A stretch of 5,407 nt of DNA from an uncultured Planctomycetota bacterium. Its GTDB lineage: Bacteria; Planctomycetota; Planctomycetia; Pirellulales; UBA1268. Shown piece after piece: positions 1 through 5,407 of the stretch. The first letter of the stretch is position 1. The number at the start of each line of letters is the position of its first letter. The notes under the pieces were generated by a model. It was not told the DNA's origin. It was given only the letters and a program-made list of their open reading frames with translations, and did not search any database. A program made the translations under genes and the position numbers. Location: the NCBI GenBank assembly GCA_905477565.1, contig CAJQGO010000362.1, positions 1-5,407 of the forward strand, written 5' to 3'.

Positions 1-1620
1 ATTGCTACGGGCTTCCATCGGTGCGCTCCAACGAACGTAGAAGCGGGAACCGACCCGGAAGAGAGTCGAATTAATCAAGTTTTTGATCGCGTAAATACAA
101 CCGGTGCTGTGTGGTTGGGAGTCACACTTGAATGTGCTCAATGCCACGATCACAAATATGATCCATTTTCTCAAGAAGAATACTATCGCTTTGCAGCGTT
201 TTTTAATTCAACAGAAGCTGAAGCGGAACGAGCGAATCCAAAAGTTCCATCTTCGATTAAGTTCATTGGCCCATCAATGAACTTAAGCCACGATCCTTGG
301 GTTACGGAACGAAAGTCCATCAGCCAAAGTCTCAGTGATGCTCGGAAAGATGTGAAAAAGGTTAAGGGGGACAAAACAGAGAAGGATGTTGTTCAAGATG
401 AAAGTGAACAGCCTACTACCTGTGGTGGAGAGACGTTAGTCGATCAACAGGATCAGCCAGACGCTGATGTGCGCTTGAAGACGATGGAAAAGAAAGTCAG
501 GCAATTACAAAATAAGCTGGCTGCAATTCCCCAAGCAATGACCCTTGTGATGAAAGAAAAGGCAAAGCCTCGTAGAACCTTTGTTTTCAACCGCGGTGAC
601 TTTACTGACCCTTCAAAGCAGGTTGAGGCGGGCACGCCGATTGTGCTTGGTGGAAGAACTAATGGTCCCACGAACCGACTCGCACTTGCCCAATGGCTTG
701 TGTCACAAGACAATCCGTTAACAGCCAGAGTGCTTGTCAATCGAGTCTGGTTTGAGATTTTTGGCCAAGGAATTGTCACCACACTCGAGGATTTCGGTGT
801 TAAAGGTGAACGACCAACACATCCAGAATTGCTTGACAGTCTTGCAGTTGAATTCATGGAAGATGGATGGAGTCTCAAAAAACTGGTTCGTCGGATTGTA
901 ACCAGCAGAACGTATCGGCAGTCTTCAAGTGTGACTCCCGAGAAACGATTGCAAGATGTTCAAAATAAATGGTATGCGAGAGGGCCACGATTTCGTCTTG
1001 ATGCAGAAGGCATTCGCGATAACGCTCTCGCTATTGCAGGGTTACTGAGTACTGCAAAAGGCGGTCCGTCGATTCATCCACCACAGCCAGATGGGTTGTG
1101 GGTGAAGTTGGGTGGTCAGAAATACAACTACGAAGTGAGTCCGGGTGAGCAACAATATCGTCGTGGCATCTATGTTGTTCTCAAGCGGGGAAGCCCATAC
1201 CCAAGCTTTGTGACTTTTGATGCAACAGAGCGCATGACGTGTGTAACGAGGCGGTCTCGGTCCAATACACCACTTCAGTCACTGGTTCTATTAAACGACC
1301 CAGTGTACACCGAGGCTGCCTTTGCCTTCGGAAGACGTATTCTCTGTGAGTCACCAGATGATACTGATACATCACGTATTGGCTATGGATTCCGCATTGC
1401 AGTCAGCCGGCAGCCAACAGCAAGGGAAGTCAATCTTTTGCAAAAATTATTAAATTCAGAACGGAAAGGATTGGTCGCAAATCCAAAAAAAGTTGAAGCG
1501 ATCCTAAAAGAACATTCCGCAATCGATATACCAGGAAGCATGGATGTGAATGAACTTGCAGCATGGTATGTAATAGCAGCCACGCTTTTGAATCTTGACG
1601 AAACAATCACCAAAAACTGA
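1..1620 (+). CDS. DUF1549/DUF1553 (PSCyt1/PSD1-type) protein, 5' end cut off
   Basis: The frame is open from base 1 to a TGA at 1618-1620 and gives 539 residues. It has no start, because the text before the GTG at 109 (ATGFHR..., GTDPEESRINQVFDRVNTT) is typical DUF1549 sequence, so the true start lies upstream. Visible residues 1 to about 70 are the end of DUF1549, including CAQCHDHKYDP at 45-55, which contains a CxxCH. Residues about 116-176 are a charged linker with a short predicted coiled coil. RRTFVFNRGDF (191-201) leads into DUF1553, with TNGPTNRLALAQWL (from 220), LVNRVW, DFGVKGERPTHPELLD, RTYRQSS (303-309) and RRSRSNTPLQSLVLLNDP (from 417). Full-length relatives usually carry an N-terminal cytochrome-like PSCyt1 domain and a signal peptide, which would be off the window. 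The family is probably exported and paired with DUF1501 proteins, as here. Its reaction is unknown; links to glycan degradation rest on gene context. The family call is secure and the function is not. Confidence 0.93.
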   Translation: MATGFHRCAPTNVEAGTDPEESRINQVFDRVNTTGAVWLGVTLECAQCHDHKYDPFSQEEYYRFAAFFNSTEAEAERANPKVPSSIKFIGPSMNLSHDPWVTERKSISQSLSDARKDVKKVKGDKTEKDVVQDESEQPTTCGGETLVDQQDQPDADVRLKTMEKKVRQLQNKLAAIPQAMTLVMKEKAKPRRTFVFNRGDFTDPSKQVEAGTPIVLGGRTNGPTNRLALAQWLVSQDNPLTARVLVNRVWFEIFGQGIVTTLEDFGVKGERPTHPELLDSLAVEFMEDGWSLKKLVRRIVTSRTYRQSSSVTPEKRLQDVQNKWYARGPRFRLDAEGIRDNALAIAGLLSTAKGGPSIHPPQPDGLWVKLGGQKYNYEVSPGEQQYRRGIYVVLKRGSPYPSFVTFDATERMTCVTRRSRSNTPLQSLVLLNDPVYTEAAFAFGRRILCESPDDTDTSRIGYGFRIAVSRQPTAREVNLLQKLLNSERKGLVANPKKVEAILKEHSAIDIPGSMDVNELAAWYVIAATLLNLDETITKN

Positions 1621-1624
1621 GAGC

Positions 1625-3094
1625 ATGGTAGGTCTTATGAGGCGGCCAAAGTTTGAACCAAAGATGAATTTTCTGGATGTTTCTCGCCGTCATTTTTTTC
1701 GGCAGGGTTTAGGGCTCTCAGCAGTTGGTTTATCGACATTGTTGGCAAGTGATTCTCCAGTGGCTCAAGGACAGAATGCAGGAAGCCTGTCCCGTAGTCA
1801 TGCTCCTCACTTCAGCCCTCGTGCGAAGTCAGTGATCCATCTCCATATGGTTGGTGCTCCATCCCAGTTAGATATGCTTGATCCAAAGCCTGACCTGTCA
1901 GAGCGTCATGGTGAAAACTGTCCGGAAGCATTGCTCGATGGTTTAAAGCTGGCATTTATTGGTGACAAAAAAGTTCTTGCAGGTTCACCATTTCAATTCT
2001 CCAAGCAAGGTAATGTTGGGCTTGATGTAGTCGAACACCTTCCCTGTCTCGGGGGTGTTGCAGATGAGTTGTGTGTCGTACGCAGTCTGCATACCGATGA
2101 AATTAATCATGCTCCAGCCCAGATGTTTATGCATAGTGGCTTTGGGCGCGGTGGACGGCCTTCACTTGGCGCTTGGACGACTTATGGCTTAGGGAGTGAA
2201 AACGAGAATCTCCCAGCATACGTTGTATTGCTCTCTGGTCCTGCAGGGGGTGCTGGTTCACAGTTGTGGTCAAGTGGTTTTTTGCCAAGCGTTCACCAGG
2301 GTGTTCGTTTTCGCTCGAGTGGCGACCCAGTGCTCTATCTCAGCAATCCAGCCGGTCGATCTCGAGAGGATGGTCGGCGATTACTTGATACAGTCAACGG
2401 TCTTAATTCTTTGCGTTTTGCCGAAACTGAAGACCCAGAAATTGCGACACGAATCAGCCAGTACGAAATGGCGTTTCGAATGCAGGCAAGTGTTCCAGAC
2501 CTGACTGATTTATCGACCGAGACTGCTGAGACGCTGGAACTTTATGGTGTGGAACCAGGGAAGCCATCATTTGCTGCCAACTGTCTCCTCGCCCGTCGGC
2601 TGATTGAACGCGGAGTTCGCTTTGTGCAGCTTTTTGATTCCGATTGGGATCATCATGGGAACCTCAAAATTCGATTACCTGCTAAATGCCGTGATGTAGA
2701 TCAGGGCATGGCTGCGCTTGTAGCCGATTTGAGAAGACGAGGTTTACTTGATGAAACACTTGTGGTCTGGGGAGGTGAGTTTGGCCGCACACCGCTGGCC
2801 CAAGGAAATGCAGACACACCCACTACAAAAAAACGGGAACCGGGCCGTGATCATCATAAAGATGCCTTTACAATGTGGCTTGCTGGCGGTGGCACGAAGC
2901 CCGGCACAATCTATGGTGCAACGGATGAATTAGGGTTCTCAATTACCGAGAACCCTGTTCATGTGCATGATCTCAATGCGACCATACTTCAACTTCTCGG
3001 ATTCGACCACACAAAACTCACGTTCCGTCATCAAGGTCGAGACTACCGACTCACCGATGTCCATGGTGATGTTGTCCAGGACATTCTTCTATGA
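1625..3094 (+). CDS. DUF1501 family protein with Tat signal
   Basis: This DUF1501 protein belongs to a family related to the sulfatase/alkaline phosphatase fold. It has 489 residues from the ATG at 1625, four bases after the upstream stop. Other possible starts are ATG 1637, ATG 1664 and TTG 1595; none has a clear Shine-Dalgarno sequence, so the start is uncertain. The N-terminus has a twin-arginine motif SRRHFFR (RR at 21-22) followed by a hydrophobic stretch GLGLSAVGLSTLLA, which predicts Tat export of a folded, perhaps metal-loaded, protein. Family landmarks in order are HLHMVGAPSQLDMLDPKP (from 72), EINHAPAQMFMHSGFGRGGRPSLGAW (from 159), DSDWDHHGN (338-346), GGEFGRTP (383-390), GRDHHKDAFTMWLAGGG (407-423) and VHVHDLNATILQLLG (445-459). 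The Asp/His clusters are likely metal ligands by analogy with the superfamily. Length and ending are normal and there is no sign of a break. It is probably co-transcribed with the preceding gene. Its substrate is unknown. Confidence 0.92.
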   Translation: MVGLMRRPKFEPKMNFLDVSRRHFFRQGLGLSAVGLSTLLASDSPVAQGQNAGSLSRSHAPHFSPRAKSVIHLHMVGAPSQLDMLDPKPDLSERHGENCPEALLDGLKLAFIGDKKVLAGSPFQFSKQGNVGLDVVEHLPCLGGVADELCVVRSLHTDEINHAPAQMFMHSGFGRGGRPSLGAWTTYGLGSENENLPAYVVLLSGPAGGAGSQLWSSGFLPSVHQGVRFRSSGDPVLYLSNPAGRSREDGRRLLDTVNGLNSLRFAETEDPEIATRISQYEMAFRMQASVPDLTDLSTETAETLELYGVEPGKPSFAANCLLARRLIERGVRFVQLFDSDWDHHGNLKIRLPAKCRDVDQGMAALVADLRRRGLLDETLVVWGGEFGRTPLAQGNADTPTTKKREPGRDHHKDAFTMWLAGGGTKPGTIYGATDELGFSITENPVHVHDLNATILQLLGFDHTKLTFRHQGRDYRLTDVHGDVVQDILL

Positions 3095-3169
3095 TCCTAG
3101 GTCAGATCATTTATGAAGCGGTCTGTATGACAAGTATTCGATTACACAGATGGTTTTATTTTGTCTGCA
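3095..3169. other. Convergent intergenic gap, no clear terminator
   Basis: These 75 bases separate the stop of the DUF1501 gene from the stop of the minus-strand DUF4254 gene. The only structures I see are an inverted repeat ATGATC/GATCAT at 3091-3096 and 3105-3110, which overlaps the DUF1501 stop, and a small TGCAT-C-ATGCA palindrome at about 3165-3175, which overlaps the DUF4254 stop. Neither is GC-rich and neither is followed by a proper U-run in its direction of transcription. I therefore do not call an intrinsic terminator on either strand. Confidence 0.6.
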
Positions 3170-3814
3170 TCATGCAACCGGATTTGAAGCGGATTTGTAC
3201 AGATATGGATTCATTGCTGGATCGTTGTACATCTTCATCTGCCGGAAGACTCGTAAAGGACGTTTTCCGGAAAATATTTCTTGAAGCAGCCGGTCAAGGG
3301 CCGTGATGAGATGATCTCTTTGCTGATCAAGTATGACCATTTTCTGAGCAACTTTCTCACGGTGCTCCTGCGACGCATCGTCTCGTTCGAGTTGTTCACG
3401 CATGTGGTAGCGACGAAGTTCTAGAATCGATAGCCGATCTATTGCAGCACCCGGTGTTTCTGTAGCGGCTGGTGCATTTTCTTCGGCTGCGATACCACGA
3501 TTTGCAAGTTCCTGAATGAGCCAGTCATCAACCTTTTCAATCGCATCGTTGCGAGCCTGGTTGTACTTATCAATCGCCCGCTTTACAGCAGCTATTTTTG
3601 TATCAGTGACGTCGGGGGATCTCGCAATATCTTCCTCGTGCCACAGGAGGAAATTGAACTGATGGAGGTCACAGACTTTGCCGGCAAGGCCATCTTCCGA
3701 ATGCTGTGGCTCAACTTCGTGCCAATGAGCCACGAGTGTCTCAAGCACTGTATCAGTGGCGGAACCAATTTGAGGAAGTGTAAGTGATGGAAGGGCTGGT
3801 GATGAATCAGACAC
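3170..3814 (-). CDS. DUF4254 domain protein
   Basis: This is a complete 214-residue protein starting at a GTG (3814-3812) and ending in TGA (3172-3170). A GGAG at 3822-3825 lies seven bases before the GTG and supports that start. No signal peptide or membrane segment is visible, so it should be cytoplasmic. It reads as mostly helical and charged. Conserved-looking blocks are HQFNFLLWHEEDIAR (51-65), KRAIDKYNQARNDAIEKVDD (78-97), ETPGAAIDRLSILELRRYHM (119-138), a coiled-coil-like stretch (about 139-180) and FRQMKMYNDP (190-199). These match my memory of the DUF4254 family, including the WHEEDxAR and PGxxIDRLSIL blocks. The family has no established biochemical activity that I can name. Some homologues elsewhere sit near cell-envelope sugar transferases, but none is visible here. 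The gene is last in a three-gene minus-strand run, 33 bases after the ketoacyl synthase stop, so co-transcription is likely. Confidence 0.88.
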   Translation of the reverse strand: MSDSSPALPSLTLPQIGSATDTVLETLVAHWHEVEPQHSEDGLAGKVCDLHQFNFLLWHEEDIARSPDVTDTKIAAVKRAIDKYNQARNDAIEKVDDWLIQELANRGIAAEENAPAATETPGAAIDRLSILELRRYHMREQLERDDASQEHREKVAQKMVILDQQRDHLITALDRLLQEIFSGKRPLRVFRQMKMYNDPAMNPYLYKSASNPVA

Positions 3815-3821
3815 AATAAAA

Positions 3822-3825
3822 CTCC
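3822..3825 (-). promoter_or_regulatory. Shine-Dalgarno GGAG for the DUF4254 gene
   Basis: On the minus strand, GGAG is followed by seven bases and then the GTG start at 3814. It decides the GTG as the start and shows that this gene can be initiated independently of the upstream synthase. Confidence 0.75.
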
Positions 3826-3847
3826 AAAAGGTGATAAGAAATGGTTT

Positions 3848-5092
3848 TTAAGCGGCACTTTTTAGAACGAGGCAGAGGTTTGATCCACCAAAGCCAAATG
3901 AATTGCTTGCGGCCACATGAACTGGTAAAGAAATTGACTGATGTGGGACATGTCTAAGGCAACAGTTTTCATCAGGATCATCGAGGTTGATAGTTGGTGG
4001 GACCATGTTTCGTTCAATTGCAACGAGACATGCAAGTGCTTCAAAAGCGGCGGCCGCACTAATGAGATGTCCAGACATACTTTTTGTTGAACTGACAAAT
4101 ATTTCGGTGGCTGCAGTTCCAAAGGCATTGCGAATGGCTCCTGCCTCAGCAGCATCACCTACCGGAGTGCCAGCAGCATGTGCATTTATGTAATCAACAT
4201 CTGCTGGTAACAGATTTGCATCGACAATCGCTTCAGTGATTGCACGAGATGCTTGGACTGGATCACTGCATGGTGTGACCATATGTGACGCATCACTCGA
4301 CATACCGATTCCGGCTAGTTCGCCATATATTTTGCATTGTCGATCCTCTGCGGCTCGCTGTCTTTCAAGTACGAAAAAGACACCGCCTTCGCCCATGACA
4401 AAACCATCACGATTCCGGTCAAATGGACGTGAAGCTTTTTGGGGATCGTCATCTCTCCGTGATAACGCTCGGAGGTTATGAAATGCAGCAAGTGCAGTTG
4501 GGCTGAGAACATCGCATCCACCAACAACACAGGCATCTACCAGTCCGTGTGTGAGCCAGGTTTTCCCAAGCGCAAGAGCATATCCACTCGACGCACAGGC
4601 TGCGGCAACAGTTGTTGCAGGGCCATTCACGCCGAGCATGTGAGCAACTCGGTGGACAAGTGATGGCTGGCGGCTTGCCTCAAAAACATCATGGCCATTG
4701 TCAAGAAAGTCACATTCCCAACCTTTGAGTTGTTCCGCTCCAATGCCGGCAATGATTCCAACGCGTTTCTTTTGTTCGAGACTATCAACTTTTGGATTGA
4801 TGCCGGCATCAGCAAGAGCGTGTGCGGCAGGTCCTATCATGAACTGCTCGATCCGTGAAGATTTTTCGAATTGCTCAGTGTGTATCAGACTATCGGTTTC
4901 TGTTGGTAGCAGTATTTCTTGTACGCTGGCAGCAGCATGTTTCTGGAGGCGGTTGAACGTGCCAGCATCGTACCAATCAATACCGGACCGACCAGCTTGT
5001 AACGCATCACCAATTTCACTGAATGAATGCCCCAGTGGGGTCGAAGCACCGACTCCGGTAATGACAATACGAGAAGATTGTTCTAAACCCAT
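3848..5092 (-). CDS. Beta-ketoacyl-ACP synthase, FabF (KAS II)-like
   Basis: This is a complete 414-residue condensing enzyme of the thiolase fold, the usual length for KAS I/II. The family catalyses decarboxylative Claisen condensation of malonyl-ACP with an acyl group held on the active-site cysteine, in the cytoplasm. The N-terminus RIVITGVGASTPLG is typical. The nucleophile is Cys166 in TVAAACASSG. The two catalytic histidines are His305 (NAHAAGTPVGD) and His342, and Lys337 lies in SSTKSMSGHL. RPFDRNRDGFVMGEGG (222-237) and the gatekeeper loop NSFGFGGSN (397-405) are intact, so it should be active. Differences from the common FabF text are NAHAAGTP instead of NAHGTSTP and SAAAAFEA instead of GAAGAVEA. 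The ATG start is fixed by an ideal AGGAGG and by a TGATG overlap with the preceding gene. No ACP, reductase or dehydratase gene is visible beside it, so I leave the symbol blank: it may be a housekeeping FabF or a paralogue for a special lipid or polyketide. Confidence 0.93.
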   Translation of the reverse strand: MGLEQSSRIVITGVGASTPLGHSFSEIGDALQAGRSGIDWYDAGTFNRLQKHAAASVQEILLPTETDSLIHTEQFEKSSRIEQFMIGPAAHALADAGINPKVDSLEQKKRVGIIAGIGAEQLKGWECDFLDNGHDVFEASRQPSLVHRVAHMLGVNGPATTVAAACASSGYALALGKTWLTHGLVDACVVGGCDVLSPTALAAFHNLRALSRRDDDPQKASRPFDRNRDGFVMGEGGVFFVLERQRAAEDRQCKIYGELAGIGMSSDASHMVTPCSDPVQASRAITEAIVDANLLPADVDYINAHAAGTPVGDAAEAGAIRNAFGTAATEIFVSSTKSMSGHLISAAAAFEALACLVAIERNMVPPTINLDDPDENCCLRHVPHQSISLPVHVAASNSFGFGGSNLCLVLKSAA

Positions 5093-5407
5093 CAGGCAGC
5101 CTCCTTTTGGAGGATGGGTTTATTCGATCTTGATGAAAGCTGTTTCGATGACAGTGCTGAAATTTCGATTGCACACGTGTCTGTCATGGTAATCGTTGTG
5201 AAGGTCCTCGTTTCGAACTGTTCACAGAGTTCTTTCAGACGGCCATGTGCTGGGAGAGTATGAGGAGAGGAGGTTTTTTTTTCAGAAGAAACTTGTATAT
5301 GTGGGTGGGTAGTATCGAGGGGTCGTGCCATTTCAGGCTTGAGTACAAAAGTCATTCCACGACAGATGGGATCGTTTGTGAGAATGCCTGCCGCATCGAG
5401 ACAGGGT
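5092..5407 (-). CDS. C-terminal part of an unidentified protein, possibly M24 Xaa-Pro peptidase-like
   Basis: On the minus strand the frame is open from the right edge to a TGA at 5094-5092, giving 104 residues with no start in the window. The ATG at 5355 is unlikely to be the true start, since the frame continues upstream (PCLDAAGILTNDPICRG) without a stop. Two blocks recall the end of M24 peptidase-fold proteins: DPICRGMTFVLKPEMARP resembles the conserved 'L..GMvF.leP' strand, and TITMTDTCAIEISALSSKQLS resembles the closing 'v.vgDt..vte.G...Ls' strands. The catalytic metal ligands would lie mostly upstream, so activity cannot be judged. The stretch between the blocks (HIQVSSEKKTSSPHTLPAHGRLKEL) is unlike anything I recognise and is polar. 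The gene overlaps the synthase start by one base, so the two should be translated from one message. The reading frame is well supported; the family call is tentative. Confidence 0.6.
   Translation of the reverse strand, partial: PCLDAAGILTNDPICRGMTFVLKPEMARPLDTTHPHIQVSSEKKTSSPHTLPAHGRLKELCEQFETRTFTTITMTDTCAIEISALSSKQLSSRSNKPILQKEAA
5100..5105 (-). promoter_or_regulatory. Shine-Dalgarno AGGAGG for the ketoacyl synthase
   Basis: A full-consensus AGGAGG on the minus strand lies seven bases before the ATG at 5092-5090. It is inside the last codons of the upstream gene, whose TGA shares one base with this ATG (TGATG). The arrangement points to translational coupling plus strong independent initiation. 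Confidence 0.85.

Noticed and set aside
453..878. A 141-codon minus-strand ORF inside the DUF1549/DUF1553 gene.
   Set aside because: It is antisense to clearly conserved DUF1553 sequence and has no recognisable domain.
109..1620. Treating the GTG at 109 as the true start of the first gene.
   Set aside because: Conserved DUF1549 sequence continues in frame back to base 1, so the gene is cut by the window edge rather than starting here.
3242..3270. CCGGAA...TTCCGG inverted repeat considered as a terminator for the minus-strand genes.
   Set aside because: It lies inside the DUF4254 coding region, has a 17-base loop and is not followed by a U-run.
3091..3306. A 71-codon plus-strand ORF whose ATG overlaps the DUF1501 stop (ATGA), suggesting a coupled small gene.
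   Set aside because: Most of it lies antisense to the well-supported DUF4254 gene, no family resemblance is visible, and the ATGA overlap can arise by chance.
4698..5192. A 164-codon plus-strand ORF spanning the synthase start region.
   Set aside because: It is fully antisense to the ketoacyl synthase and the upstream gene. Its Ser/Pro/Ala/Cys-rich translation is typical of a shadow frame.

Overview
The window looks like ordinary chromosome from a planctomycete of moderate GC, estimated by eye at a little under 50%. The main evidence is the left-hand gene pair. A DUF1549/DUF1553 (PSCyt1/PSD1-type) protein carrying a CAQCHDHKYDP motif is followed directly by a Tat-exported DUF1501 protein. 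This arrangement is greatly expanded in Planctomycetota and related PVC bacteria. The genus cannot be read from the sequence.

Layout. The plus strand holds two genes: the C-terminal 539 residues of the DUF1549/DUF1553 protein (1-1620, cut by the left edge) and a DUF1501 protein (about 1625-3094). A short convergent gap (3095-3169) follows, in which I see no convincing terminator. The minus strand, read right to left, holds three closely packed genes. They are the last 104 codons of an unfinished gene that tentatively looks like the C-terminus of an M24 (Xaa-Pro peptidase-like) protein (5092-5407, cut by the right edge), a complete FabF-like beta-ketoacyl-ACP synthase (3848-5092), and a complete DUF4254 protein (3170-3814).

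How the genes work together. The plus-strand pair probably forms an exported module of the kind usually found in planctomycete polysaccharide or sulfated-glycan degradation loci, but its biochemical role is not established. The minus-strand trio is very likely one transcript. The first two genes share a base in a TGATG stop/start, the synthase has an AGGAGG Shine-Dalgarno sequence, and the DUF4254 gene starts 33 bases after the synthase stop with its own GGAG. The synthase keeps its Cys-His-Lys-His catalytic set, so it should be an active condensing enzyme. It is not next to an acyl carrier protein or reductase gene inside this window, and its role (housekeeping FabF, or a dedicated lipid or polyketide function) is open.

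No RNA gene, mobile element, CRISPR array or riboswitch was seen. The promoters of both gene groups must lie outside the window. I found no strong sign of a new system. The points most worth checking are the synthase-DUF4254 linkage and the identity of the truncated right-hand gene.
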